A DNA stretch of 64,000 bases from Glandiceps talaboti. Taxonomy: Eukaryota; Hemichordata; Enteropneusta; Spengelidae. This document shows, piece after piece, positions 24,164-36,738 of the stretch. The stretch lies in the NCBI RefSeq assembly GCF_964340395.1, contig NC_135564.1:21907442-21971441 (forward strand), in the 5' to 3' direction. Numbering within the stretch: position 1 is the first letter of the stretch; each line of letters begins with the position of its first letter. The notes beneath the pieces were generated by a model. The model was not told the DNA's origin. It made no database searches and worked only from the letters and a program-made list of their open reading frames with translations. Made by a program: the position numbers and the translations under genes.

Positions 24164-24420
24164 GCGTTATTCAGTGTTTATCATTCCGAGGAATCTTGCG
24201 TGAGTTTGAAGTGCCTCTCCGGATGAATGCTCAGAACAAAAAAAATTAAGACTACAATTTATTGTAATGGCTTATTGCAGCTACTTGTACAAGTTCTCGT
24301 GGTAGGAGCAATCGTCTGTCATGGCAGACAATCGGTCCCCCTTCATGCATTGCCCCTAAAATCAACAGAAGAACATATGCACATGTTTTTACAACTTACA
24401 ATTGTGCGACATGAAAAAGG
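24164..24420. other. Unique DNA between the satellite and the hAT-like element
   Basis: A short stretch with more balanced base composition. With 25676-25796 it may be a single older sequence split by the hAT-like insertion. No gene recognised. Confidence 0.35.
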
Positions 24421-25675
24421 CAGGGTTCGTACACTTAAAGCAAAACAAAATTCCAGGACTTTCCAGGGGTTTTTCGTCAGTTTTCCAGGGGTATTCATAT
24501 TGATTTTGGCCATTTTCCAGGGGTGTTGACACTAAAGTAATGACTAATTAAAAAAAAATTTGCAGTGCTACTCCATTTGAAAAAAAAAATTGATGCAGGA
24601 CTGACAGTAGAAAGAAAAAATTGCTGTCACTCTGACTGGAAAAAAAATTGCTCCCGTACCTACTTCCTCCATACCCCCCCCCCCCCCCCCCCCCCGAAAT
24701 CAAATGGTTCTCCCCTAAGTAGCCGTTTCGTCAAGCTGGTACACTGATCGTGTAAGATTGAGTCGCAGCATTCGTCAGTCTAATTCAGACATATACAGAA
24801 AAATAAATAATTTTTTTCTTCAAAATTTTGAATGAAAACGTCATTTACGTTACGAAATTTCGAGCTATGAATAACTGAATACATTCATCGCTTGCGTCTC
24901 GATGTTTATGTCCTGATGCCACGAGTTGCGGAACATCGCGATTTCTCAACTCAACTTGACCACTGACGAATGTTACTGTACCGAAAACATAAAACAGTAG
25001 TTTATTCTTTTAGAACATGTAACACAAATACCCATTTATCGACGACATAAAAGTCAAAACCGTACTTCCACAACCCGGAAATTCAACTGCACTTCCCTAG
25101 GCCGTAGTATTGCCATGCCTGAGTTTCTAGTAGTAGTATGTCGGACTCGTGCGCCGAACTTGTAACAATTTCTAGTCGTGGTTGATGATGCTTTGATACT
25201 CGCTACAATGTTACGATAATCTTGTTAACAGACCTACTGTCAATGTTACCCCTGGCCGGGACTGTTTACAATATCATGTCCCTGAAATGGCGACTGGGAG
25301 ATGGAGTAGCAATATGCAAGATCGAAACAAACACTGCGGTGCCCATTCAACTACGCATAGGCACGGTCTGTGGGGCAAAGTGTCTCGTGGAACGATCGTT
25401 TGACTGGGTCTAATCGGCGTGAATTTTGATTCACCACCGTGGCGAAAGACTTTGAAAATATTTTCGACATTTTACATTTACGAGATTCAGAATCATATGA
25501 ATGGGTGGCTCGAGCACAGACATGACGATCGTCAATATTAATTGATCGATTGGTCATGATCATTTTCCAGGGTTTTCCAGGGGTAGGGCACATTTTCCAG
25601 GGTTTTCCAGGGTTTTCCAGGGAGGGTTTGAAATTCCAGGGTTTTCCAGGGTTTTCCAGGACCGTACGAACCCTG
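24421..25675. mobile_element. hAT-like non-autonomous element
   Basis: Perfect 12-bp terminal inverted repeats, cagggttcgtac at 24421-24432 and gtacgaaccctg at 25664-25675. Subterminal repeats of the type ttccagggttttccagg occur at both ends, in opposite orientation to the termini. The sequence aaaagg directly flanks both ends (24415-24420 and 25676-25681) as a candidate target duplication. hAT elements typically make 8-bp duplications and begin CAGGG, so this is either a degraded 8-bp site or another superfamily. The interior is less AT-rich than its surroundings, has a C run of about 20 near 24676, and encodes no transposase that I recognise. Confidence 0.65.
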
Positions 25676-25796
25676 AAAAGGTTATGTCGTCATCTTAATC
25701 GCTTTCGTACATCATGTAGCGAGAATGTAGCGTGTTCGGTGTTCCGCGTAATGTTCTCGTTATGTGAAGACATCTTAATCTCTGTAATGTATTTTT

Positions 25797-26636
25797 GGTG
25801 TCTAGTTGGGAAATTGTTCAAAGCAAAATGATCGCATCACAGGTGTGTGATTTGGGTAAAAAAATGTAATTTTTGGTAAAAAAACATAACTCAAAAACTA
25901 CTGGGTAGATTGGTCTGAAATTTGGTGGGAACATTCTTAGTGGTGTGTAGATTAAGAAGTATTCATGATATAATTATTCCATCAGTGATATGCAAATTTG
26001 GGCTAAAAGTGTGTCTCTTTAGTCAAAAATCTTGAATTCCAAAACTACTGAGCAGATTGGGCTAAAATTTAATGGGTATACATCTGGGGATGTATAGCTG
26101 AAGAGGTAAGAATATAATGAACTCATTGGCGATATGCAAATTAGGTGTAAAAATGTGAATTTGGGTCGAACATTTATCTCAAAAAGTACTCGGCCAATGA
26201 GACTTAAATTTGGTGAGATGTTTCTAGAAGTGTTATTCTGCAGATTTTGTGATTTTTGAATAACAAGTGAGTAAATGCCAATAGCAACAGCCAAGTGATT
26301 ATGTATGTATATGTTATTAAGATAACAGGGATTAACATTAACAGTCAAATGAATAAACATTCAAAAAATGTATGTAAATGTGCCTAGCAACAAGACCATG
26401 CCCATAGCAACAGCCATATGATCATGTATATCACAAAGATAACATAAGGGCTTCATCGACAAGTGAACGAACATTAAAAAAATGTATGCAAATATGTCTA
26501 GCAACATAGCGTATATTACAAAGATAACAACAGAGTTGGATGGGCAACTGGATAGTTATTCAGCAAATGTACACCTATTGTTAGCATGGACTAGCATATA
26601 GATAAAAACATTTTTTAAAAACTGTACAGTTGTACT
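25797..26636 (+). mobile_element. Dispersed TIR element (agcacaactg family), copy 3, left-truncated
   Basis: It starts abruptly at ttggtgtctagttgggaaat, which corresponds to about 130 bp into copy 1, and runs to the right end (cagttgtactacaa, with one change in the TIR). The left TIR and the (TGTC)n tract are absent. Confidence 0.75.
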
Positions 26637-26841
26637 ACAACACCATTGGCGGTATTGTTTTGTTAACCATAAAGGAAAGTGGTTGTCATCTTGAGAATAG
26701 CAACCCTTCCATAAATCCACAAAAGCATCCTACCACAAACAGGGTTGATTTCAAGAAGGGGTGGGGTGGAAGTTATACATTCTCCAAGTCAGTTGGTCAT
26801 AAACCTTGTGCAAAACATGAATATTTCTTTTTAATTTAGCT

Positions 26842-28396
26842 ACGTCTATATGTAGGGAAAATCCTATATGTAGGGAAAATCCTATATGTAGAGTAAATCC
26901 TATATGTAGGGTAAATCAGATATGTAGAGTAAATCCTATATGTAGGGTAAATCAGATATGTAGAGTAAATCAGATATGTAGAGTAAATCAGATATGTAGG
27001 GTAAATCAGATATGTAGGGTAAATCAGATATGTAGAGTAAATTAGATATATAGAGTAAATCCTACATGTAGGGTAAATCAGATATGTAGAGTAAATCCTA
27101 TATGTAGGGTAAATCAGATATGTAGGGTAAATCAGATATGTAGAGTAAATCCAATATGTAGGGTAAATCTGATATGTAGAGTAAATCCTATATGTAGGGT
27201 AAATCAGATATGTAGAGTAAATCAGATATGTAGAGTAAATCCTATATGTAGGGTAAATCAGATATGTAGAGTAAATCCTATATGTAGGGTAAATCCTATA
27301 TGTAGGGTAAATCAGATATGTAGGGTAAATCCAATATGTAGGGTAAATCAGATATGTAGAGTAAATCCAATATGTAGGGTAAATCACATATGTAGAGTAA
27401 ATCCAATATGTAGGGTAAATCCTATATGTAGAGTAAATCCTATATGTAGGGAAAATCCTATATGTAGAGTAAATCCTATATGAAGGGTAAATCAGATATA
27501 TAGAGTAAATCCTATATGTACGGTAAATCAGATATGTAGGGTAAATCAGATATGTAGAGTAAATCCAATATGTAGGGTAAATCCTATATGTAGGGTAAAT
27601 CCTATATGTAGGGTAAATCCAATATGTAGGGTAAGTCAGATATGTAGAGTAAATCCTATATGTAGGGTAAATCAGATATGTAGAGTAAATCCTATATGTA
27701 GGGTAAATCACATATGTAGAGTAAATCCCATATGTAGAGTAAATCCTATATGTAAGGGTAAATCCAATATGTAGGGTAAATCCTATATGTAGGGTAAATC
27801 CTATATGTAGGGTAAATCAGATATGTAGAGTAAATCCCATATGTAGGGTAAGTCAGATATGTAGGGTAAATCCAATATGTAGGGTAAGTCAGATATGTAG
27901 GGTAAATCCAATATGTAGGGTAAGTCAGATATGTAGGGTAAATCCAATATGTAGGGTAAATCCAATATGTAGAGTAAATCTCATATGTAGAGTAAATCCT
28001 ATATGTAGGGTAAATCCAATATGTAGGGTAAATCCAATATGTAGGGTAAATCCTATATGTAGGGTAAATCCAATATGTAGGGTAAGTCAGATATGTAGGG
28101 TAAATCCTATATGTAGGGTAAGTCAGATATGTAGGGTAAATCCTATATGTAGGGTAAATCCTATATGTAGAGTAAATCCCATATGTAGGGTAAATCCTAT
28201 ATGAAGGGTAAATCAGATATGTAGGGTAAATCCCATATGTAGGGTAAATCCTATATGTAGGTTAAATCAGATATGTAGGGTAAATCCTATATGTAGGGTA
28301 AATCCTATATGTAGAGTAAATCCTATATGTAGGGTAAATCAGATATGTAGGGTAAATCAGATATGTAGGGTAAATCCAATATGTAGGGTAAATCAG
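26842..28396 (+). repeat. 18-bp minisatellite
   Basis: About 86 copies of an 18-bp unit (tatgtagggtaaatccta). Variants are tagagt for tagggt and cagata or caatat for ctata. Its period gives a six-residue Tyr-rich open frame on the minus strand, broken by one-base changes near 27755. It is repeat DNA rather than a gene. Confidence 0.96.
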
Positions 28397-28656
28397 ATTT
28401 ACTCCGTAGTCCAGCTTACTCTCTTTGCTCCGACTAATTCTTACTGACCTTTCAACTAAATTCGCACCCACCCTTCATTTGTCCCACCTAGTGCACAGAA
28501 GCTTGGGATTGGCCATATTTGTTTACACATATTTATATCTGTTTATTGTTTACTTTACATTTTTTGTTCTTTAAAAATATCTTTTCCCTACAAGGTGATA
28601 TGTAATTAAGTGATGATTTTAAAAGCTGTTGATGTGGTTTTTTTTGTTTTTTTTTA
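28397..28656. other. Spacer between the 18-bp array and element copy 4
   Basis: Unique DNA ending in T-rich sequence directly before the TIR. Nothing functional recognised. Confidence 0.4.
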
Positions 28657-29312
28657 GCACAACTGAACTGATCAGGTTCAGTAGTAGGCATGGCAAACTG
28701 TCTGTCTGTCTGTCTGTCTGTCTGAGTTGATGTGTGTAAACAACTTAAGGTCAAAAACTGCTGGACCGATTGCTTTGATAGTTGGTGGTCATGTTACTTC
28801 TGGTGTCTAGTTGGGAAATTGTTCAAATGAAAATTGCATCAGAGATGTGGCTTTTGGGTAAAAAAAAATGATTTTGAAAAAACTACTGGGCAGATTGGCA
28901 TAAAATTTGGTGGGAACATTCTTAGGGATGAGTAAATTAAGATTTGTTCATGATATGATAATTCCCATTGTAATATGTAAATTAGGGCTAAAAATGTCTT
29001 TTTGGTCAAAAACCTATTATAATTCCAAAACTGCTGTGCAGATTGGGCTGAAATTTGACAGGGGTGCATCTGTGGGTGTATATATGAAGAACTAGTAAGC
29101 ATATAATGATCTCACCAGTAATATGCAAATTAGGTGTAAAATGTGAATTTTGGTCAAAAATTTATCTCAAAAAGTACTTGGTCAGTGAGACTGAAACATG
29201 GTGAGTGTTATTCTGCAGATTTTCTTCAAAATATTTTGACACAATTGGCCCTACGAAACATGACCACACCCTTAGCAACAACCAAATGGCAGTATATTTT
29301 GGTCAAAGAGAC
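28657..29312 (+). mobile_element. Dispersed TIR element (agcacaactg family), copy 4, right-truncated
   Basis: It begins agcacaactgaactgatcag after a T run, has (TGTC)n at 28697-28725, and follows copy 1 to the segment gtatattttggtcaaa. There it stops, and the 36-bp array follows within about 15 bp. The right TIR is missing. Confidence 0.75.
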
Positions 29313-29324
29313 TGCGATGTAGTG

Positions 29325-32086
29325 ACATGGTGCAAATACTGTACAAACACCAGTGCTACATTAGTGCAATTACACAGTGAAAATACTGAATACACACCAG
29401 TCCTATATTAGCGCATATGGTGCATACACACACCAGTACGACATTAGCATATATGTTGTGTACACACACCAGTCCTATATTAGCACATGTGGTGCGTACA
29501 CACACCAGTCCTATATTAGCACATATGGTGCGTACACACACCAGTCCTACATTAGCGCATATGGTGCGTACACACACCAGTCCTATATTAGCACATATGG
29601 TGCGTACACACACCAGTCCTACATTAGCGCATATGGTGCGTACACACACCAGTCCTATATTAGCACATATGGTGCGTACACACACCAGTCCTATATTAGC
29701 ACATATGGTGCGTACACACACCTGTCCTACATTAGCGCATATGGTGCATACACACACCAGTCCTATATTAGCACATATGGTGCGTACACACACCAGTCCT
29801 ATATTAGCACATATGGTGCGTACACACACCAGTCCTACATTAGCGCATATGGTGCGTACACACACCAGTCCTATATTAGCGTATATGGTGCGTACACACA
29901 CCAGTCCTATATTAGCACATATGGTGCGTACACACACCAGTCCTATATTAGCACATATGGTGCGTACACACACCAGTCCTATATTAGCACATATGGTGCG
30001 TACACACACCAGTCCTACATTAGCTCATATGGTGCATACACACACCAGTCCTATATTAGCACATATGGTGCGTACACACACCAGTCCTATATTAGCACAT
30101 GTGGTGCGTACACACACCAGTCCTATATTAGCCCATATGGTGCGTACACACACGAGTCCTACATTAGCACATATGGTGTGTACACACACCAGTCCTATAT
30201 TAGCACATATGGTGCGTACACACACCAGTACGAGATTAGCACATATGGTGCGTAAACACACCAGTCCTATATTAGCGCATGTGGTGCGTACACACACCAG
30301 TCCTATATTAGCACATATGGTGCGTACACACACCAGTACGACATTAGCACATATGGTGCATACACACACCAGTCCTATATTAGCACATATGGTGCATACA
30401 CACACCAGTCCTATATTAGCCCATATGGTGCGTACACACACCAGTCCTATATTAGCCCATATGGTGCGTACACACACCAGTCCTTATATTAGCACTTTTG
30501 GTGCGTACACACAACAGTCCTATATTAGCACATGTGGTGTGTACACACAACAGTCTTATATTAGCACATATGGTGCATACACACACCAGTACGACATTAG
30601 CGCATATGGTGCGTACACACACCAGTACGACATTAGCACATATGGTGCGTACACACACCAGTCCTATATTAGCACATATGGTGCATACACACACCAGTCC
30701 TATATTAGTGCATATGGTGCATACACACACCAGTACGACATTAGCGCATATGGTGCGTACACACAACAGTCCTATATTAGTGCATATGGTGCGTACACAC
30801 ACCAGTCCAATATTAGCACATATGGTGCGTACACACACCAGTCCTATATTAGCACATATGGTGCGTACACACACCAGTACGAGATTAGCACATATGGTGC
30901 GTAAACACACCAGTCCTATATTAGCACATATGGTGTGTACACACACCAGTCCTATATTAGTGCATATGGTGCATACACACACCAGTACGACATTAGCGCA
31001 TATGGTGCGTACACACAACAGTCCTATATTAGCGCATATGGTGCGTACACACACCAGTCCTACATTAGCACATATGGTGCATACACACACCAGTACGAGA
31101 TTAGCACATATGGTGCGTAAACACACCAGTCCTTTTATTAGTGCATGTGGTGCGTACACACACCAGTCCTATACTAGCACATGTGGTGTGTACACACACC
31201 AGTCCTACATTAGCACATATGGTGCATACACACACCAGTCCTATATGAGCACATATGGTGCATACACACACCAGTCCTATATTAGCACATATGGTGCATA
31301 CACACACCAGTCCTATATTAGCACATATGGTGCATACACACACCAGTCCTATATTAGCACATATGGTGCGTACACACACCAGTCCTACATTAGCACATAT
31401 GGTGCATACACACACCAGTCCTATATGAGCACATATGGTGCATACACACACCAGTCCTATATTAGCACATATGGTGCATACACACACCAGTCCTATATTA
31501 GCACATATGGTGCATACACACACCAGTCCTATATTAGCCCATATGGTGCGTACACACACCAGTCCTACATTAGCACATATGGTGCATACACACACCAGTC
31601 CTATATTAGCACATATGGTGCATACACACACCAGTCCTACATTAGCACATATGGTGCGTACACACACCAGTCCTATATTAGCCCATATGGTGCGTACACA
31701 CACCAGTCCTACATTAGCACATATGGTGCATACACACACCAGTAAGACATTAGCACATATGGTGCATACACACACCAGTCCTATATTAGCCCATATGGTG
31801 CGTACACACACCAGTCCTTCATTAGCACATATGGTGCATACACACACCAGTCCTATATTAGCACATATGGTGCATACACACACCAGTCCTATATGAGCAC
31901 ATATGGTGCATACACACACCAGTCCTATATTAGCACATATGGTGCATACACACACCAGTCCTATATTAGCACGTGGTGCGTACACATATCAGTCCTATAG
32001 TAGCACATGTGGTGCATACACACACCAGTCCTATATTAGCCCATATGGTGTGTACATACACCAGTCCTACATTAGCGCATATGGTG
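29325..32086 (+). repeat. 36-bp minisatellite
   Basis: About 75 copies of a 36-bp unit with core cacaccagtcctatattagc followed by acatatggtgcgta. The left edge has diverged starter units (acaccagtgctacattagtg). Single-base indels at about 30256, 30483, 30904 and 31122 shift the frame, so the long open frames change frame between blocks. Blocks of several units recur (for example 31185-31380 and 31380-31560), which shows unequal exchange. A MITE ends the main array, and relics continue at 32522. Confidence 0.96.
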
Positions 32087-32090
32087 CATA

Positions 32091-32517
32091 TGTTACACCC
32101 AATCTGTGAAACTGCCCAATTCATGAAATGTGCATGGAACTTTGCCAAGTTCATGGAATGGTCAACCTTATACAAATGAGAGTATAGATTACGATCTAAA
32201 AGGGGCCAAATTAAATTTTGGGGGGCAAGAGTTTTGAACTGGGTTGTTGATGATCAAACTTTATTAAAAACACAAGCTACACTGAATTATAATAAAATAA
32301 GAATTGTTAAGTGATGAGTTTGTAAATACACGATAATAAAGTTGTTTGATTCTTATTCTTTTTGTGTGTGTCCTATAAAATATGCTCTTTTCATGTACTG
32401 GGCATATCTTGCAATACCCACTTCATAACCTGGGCAACACGATTGCCTATTTCATGAACTGGGTAAAGTTACCTACCCGTTTCATGAATTGGGCAATTTG
32501 ACAGATTGGGTGTAACA
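32091..32517. mobile_element. MITE inserted in the 36-bp array
   Basis: 427 bp with imperfect 40-bp terminal inverted repeats. The outer 17 bp (tgttacacccaatctgt) match perfectly and the inner part (gcccaattcatgaaa) nearly so. CATA at 32087-32090 and 32518-32521 is a candidate 4-bp target duplication, and repeat units continue on the far side. There is no coding capacity. A T-rich and GT-rich middle separates the arms. Confidence 0.75.
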
Positions 32518-32521
32518 CATA

Positions 32522-32607
32522 CACACACCAGTCCCACATTAGCTGCATAAACGGTGAAAATACTGCATACACACACCAGTTCTACATTAGTGCATACACA
32601 GTGATTT
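32522..32607 (+). repeat. Diverged tail of the 36-bp array
   Basis: Two or three decayed units (acacaccagtcccacattag, cacaccagttctacattagt) follow the MITE. They confirm that it landed near the right edge of the array. Confidence 0.8.
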
Positions 32608-33175
32608 CAGAATGTATGCATTTTATGCAATTTCAGATTTCGGTGATTTTACCCATTTTTGGCAATTTCTAGCTTTTTAGGGACTATGGCTGGCCACTGT
32701 TTTATTTTCATATTTCAATTCATTGTTATATATTCTATACACCTGCAAAGTTTAGTTTGGAATCTATGGTTAGAATACCAGTAAACCTCCTTAGTGTTTA
32801 ACATGAATCCACAATAGAGTAAAAAAACTCCCCTTGACATTCTCACAATATATTACCCTTTTTAGAAAATTAAAGAATAACAAACATGTGGAAATAAAAT
32901 ATCTTTTAATGAAGACTTCTGGAAATGTTTTGCAATTTAGTATTTGGTAGGAAATACAATACAAGAAAGGGATATGCATGTTTAGGAAAATGATGAAAAT
33001 TTACCATTACATTGATATTTATTCAAAAAGTGACCCTCTTCTCTGTCTTTAGAATCAACAAATCCTTAATCACTATCACAAGTTTTAGAATAAATAAGTA
33101 GATATTATTTCCCAATGGTTTTCTTCATTCAAGCCATGGAAACTACAAGTTAGCTAAGTTCTGCAGGTCTTGTCA
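32608..33175. other. Gene-free spacer
   Basis: AT-rich unique sequence; no feature supported. Confidence 0.5.
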
Positions 33176-33770
33176 CTACTCAGTACTGGAAAGTATACAC
33201 AGCTCTATATACTGACTGGAAAGTATACACAACTCTGTATACTGACTGGAAAGTATACACAACTCTATATACTGACTGGAAAGTATACACAACTCTGTCT
33301 ACTGATTCGAAAGTATACACAACTCTGTATACTGACTGGAAAGTATACACAACTCTTTATACTGACTGGAAAGTATACACAACTCTGTATACTGACTGGA
33401 AAGTATACACAACTCTGTATACTGACTGGAAAGTATACACAACTCTGTATACTGACTGGAAAGTATACACAACTCTTTATACTGACTGGAAAGTATACAC
33501 AACTCTGTATACTGACTGGAAAGTATACACAACTCTTTATACTGACTGGAAAGTATACACAACTCTGTATACTGACTGGAAAGTATACACAACTCTTTAT
33601 ACTGACTGGAAAGTATACACAACTCTTTATACTGACTGGAAAGTATACACAACTCTGTATACTGACTGGAAAGTATACACAACTCTGTATACTGACTGGA
33701 AAGTATACACAACTCTGTATACTGACTGGAAAGTATACACAACTCTGTATATAGACTGGAAAGTATGCAC
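33176..33770 (+). repeat. 30-bp minisatellite
   Basis: About 20 copies of a 30-bp unit (tactgactggaaagtataca plus caactctgta). They alternate mainly between ctgtat and ctttat. Open frames on both strands follow from the 30-bp period. Confidence 0.97.
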
Positions 33771-35203
33771 ATCTTTATCATAATAAATAAATTACTGACA
33801 AGATTTTCTTTTCAGTCATTTTCTAACTAATCATGGTGAACTCTATCAAAAGCTTCACATACTAGTTTGTTAGTACAAAGTGTGAACAACAACAACAAAG
33901 CCAGAACAACCGTAATAGTCAATATACAGAGCTCAGCAAATTAAAAGTCACTAAATACAATTTTTTTTAATCACACTGAGTTGTCAGAGTAGAAAAGAAC
34001 ACAGATCAGGAAGAAAATCTGAATTTATTTTGTTCCTGTCTTGACATGAAAAATTCAGAAATGATAAAAATTAATACACATCTCTAATATAGATAGTATA
34101 TAAATATTGGGTTATTTAGGTGGGGGTAATGGGTTGTTTTGTGATGGTGGTGGTGGTGGTGGTGGTGGGGGTTCAGGGTGATGGGTTATTTTGGTGGGTA
34201 GGTGTGTATGAATTAACATTACAATAGTCAGAATCAGAGTGCTATGTGGATCCACTGACAAATTAATTAAGATTGTCATGTTTGGAAGCGTGATTCAAAT
34301 CAAGAAACATAATATTTTGTACTTTAAACTATATATTACAAGTATTACTAATATTAATCTTTAAAACTTTATATGGTATATCATTCTATTTGATATCTTT
34401 CTATTCTATGGTACACAGATATTCATTGGGTAGTCAGCCAACGTTTATCTTACCTATTGTCTTTGTCAAAGAATTGTTATTTAAAACGTTAATGCAAGGA
34501 TTATACTGAATGATAAAGGACTTTCTTACTTGTTACTTTTGCACTCCTAATGTTTGATAAATATTGTATTTATTTAATTATAATAATACCAATAGATATC
34601 GGCCTGAATGAATTGTTACGTGTTGATCATTTGCTAAACAAGTGTATGTGCCAACATTATGATGACTGTTCCTTCTGTCTACCCAGCATCATTAACTTTG
34701 CAATCAGTAACCAAACAAAATATGCCTAAACGTAGACAAGATAATCTTGGATTGTCTTAAACTGTAACTGTGTCCTTATACACACTTCAATGATTCATTA
34801 TCATTTTTTGTGATTTAGTAAGCTCTCACATTTATAATATAGACTTCATAATTTTACTAAAGTTTTTAAACAATTGAATTCTTCAGGTACTTTACGTTAA
34901 ACTCACTAAGATTACTGAAATTCTTGCATACTTGTCATGTTCTTACAGATAGCTTCTACTTTCCTTAAATACATTTATCAGATTGATAAAACAGTAATAA
35001 TATGTTCTTCTACCACAGCCAAGGGTTGTTATTACCTATGAGTAACATTTTGTCTGTTCAGGTTGCCTAGTAGTAAAGTCATTAAATGGTCAATTTGACA
35101 AAGCTTGTCTACCTGAACAGGTGAAATGTTACTTGTAAGTAACAACAACCCTTAGTTATGATACAAGAATGAATACTTAGTTTAAGTATTACTTTACATT
35201 ATG
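33771..35203 (-). other. 3' flank and probable 3' UTR of the SGNH-like gene
   Basis: AT-rich DNA downstream (minus direction) of the SGNH-like stop codon. AATAAA on the minus strand at 34569-34574 is a possible polyadenylation signal. A (GGT)n microsatellite lies near 34145-34170, and a fold-back lies at 35021-35153. Confidence 0.4.
35021..35153. repeat. Fold-back inverted repeat in the 3' UTR
   Basis: Arms of about 43 bp (35021-35063 and 35111-35153) match as inverted repeats with about seven differences. The arm ends are aagggttgtt and aacaaccctt, and the inner ends are tgttcaggt and acctgaaca. The loop is about 47 bp. In an RNA it would form a long hairpin. It may be a small MITE. Confidence 0.7.
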
Positions 35204-36738
35204 TTAGAAATAATGTATAGGCACCATGATATCATATGCTGTTGTGATTGCAGCTAGTTGAAATGGACTATTACTAAGACATTTAATTGTGATATTATGA
35301 AGACCTGGTGCTATGTCTGTAGCAACTACTGTTGGCCATGTAATGCGATACTTGCTTCGCCCATACACTGTTGCTGCTCTGGCGAAGTCATTATCAATGA
35401 TAACTCTGACTGTGCCACATTCATTACATGTGAATGCAGAAATAGCGACTTTGCTTGTTAGATTTTTGTATGGTTCAATTTCAATGGGGAATCTAATCAC
35501 ACTTCCATTTAGATTGCCAACCCAAAGTTGTTTGTGATCAGCACTATCCGAATTGACAGCAACTTTGTTCCATCCTTCAGCAGCCCGGATTGGCCAAAGA
35601 TATTCACTTAATCCAAGTTGTGGCAGTAATGCAGACCAGCAACGAGGTCTTGTTATACGAGTTGACATGAAAACTGGCGATGGTAATGGAAGTGCAGTGT
35701 TGGCATCAGAAGAACTCTGTGAAGTCGGGTTCAGTTTTTGATCTAGCATTTCCCAGGTTGCATTTGTAATGACCTGTACCATAAAGTGACGTAGAAATAA
35801 CTCCATTTCTAAGTGTGCTTTTGCACTCAGATGGTTCTTGTTTTCACCAGCAACTAGATCATCAGCTTTTCTTGCCAATACTTTCTTACAAACTGCCTCC
35901 TTCAGACTCACTGAGGGTATATCATAATGCCAGCTCAATTCGCGTCCACCAATATCTTCACTGTTGTTGCATGATCGCTGAGAAATTTGTTTTCCATAGA
36001 GGAAGTTGACATATATCAACTGTGGTTTATTTGGTAATTCCAAGACTTCACGTGTGATTTCCTCCTGAGCTGATGCACCTACACCTTTCAGGTAGTCATT
36101 AACAGCAAATTCCCACATGATAACGTCTAAGTGATATACATCCAGGTGATTCTTCATACAGTATGCAAAATACTGACTATCTGTTGCTCCAATTGCAGCG
36201 TTCTTTACTCTCACGTTTCCTCCTAAGATTCTGTGAAGTGTTATTTCAAGGACTCGTGGATATAAATTGACTGCTGAAACAGACCCACCCATGATGCCAA
36301 TATTAAAAGATCGGTCAGTCTCGATGACATCTTTTATTGCTGTCTTCAAGCGATCCACATTTCCCCAATTCACAATTGCCCTTGTCAAGATATTTTGACC
36401 CAGACCCATATTCTTAACAATCTGTGTTATATTCTCTTTCTCTCGTTGTAATCGTATAAATATACCTTGTAATCTTCTGCCAACTTCTGATTGAAGGAAT
36501 TCCCGCTTTCGCACATTTTCGTTTTCTCTAGCATCCATATTACTCCAAGTAGGGTTATTAAATATGTATGAAGATTGTTCTTGTGGCTGATACTGTAACA
36601 CACTTCTCTGTGCCGGACCATACTGTTCAGTCTGTGACCCTGACATACCCAAAATATAAAATAGAGTCCCTATGCTACTAACAAAGGCTATCATGGCAAA
36701 CAGCACTGGAAGCCGATTGTGGTTCATTCTCCTTAGGC
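35204..36738 (-). CDS. SGNH-hydrolase-like type II membrane protein, main exon
   Basis: Main coding exon, entered in phase 1 after the acceptor ttttttttgttgcag| and ending at a stop codon at 35204. With the upstream exon the protein is about 538 residues. A hydrophobic segment (LPVLFAMIAFVSSIGTLFYI, about residues 37-56) after a basic N-terminus predicts a type II signal anchor. SGNH-type blocks follow: GIMGGSVS with Ser180 as putative nucleophile, AAIGATDS (Gly211), WEFAVND (Asn241), and HLSAKAH with His330 as putative catalytic base. The residue three before that His is Asn rather than the usual Asp. The C-terminal part (EGWNK..., GLHNITIK..., FQLAAI) resembles the beta-rich accessory region seen in related membrane-anchored SGNH proteins. 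Several N-x-S/T sites suit a lumenal or extracellular location. Substrate unknown; acyl-ester hydrolysis is only a family-level guess. Confidence 0.85.

Noticed and set aside
15511-24249. Long open frames of up to 512 codons on both strands
   Set aside because: They follow from a 42-bp unit without stops. Both strands are open equally, and no start, splice site or non-repeat domain supports a protein.
25222-25413. 63-codon frame inside the hAT-like element as a transposase remnant
   Set aside because: No hAT dimerisation or catalytic motif is visible, and it is too short to judge.
26836-28471. Tyr-rich frame of 291 codons (IYPTYR type)
   Set aside because: It is the 18-bp repeat read in frame, with no signal peptide or unique ends; frameshifts occur within the array.
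29356-31985. Several frames of 150-495 codons in the 36-bp array
   Set aside because: The frames overlap on both strands and change frame at single-base indels, so they are repeat artefacts.
33170-33781. 194- and 160-codon frames in the 30-bp array
   Set aside because: Same reason: the unit is a multiple of three and both strands are open.
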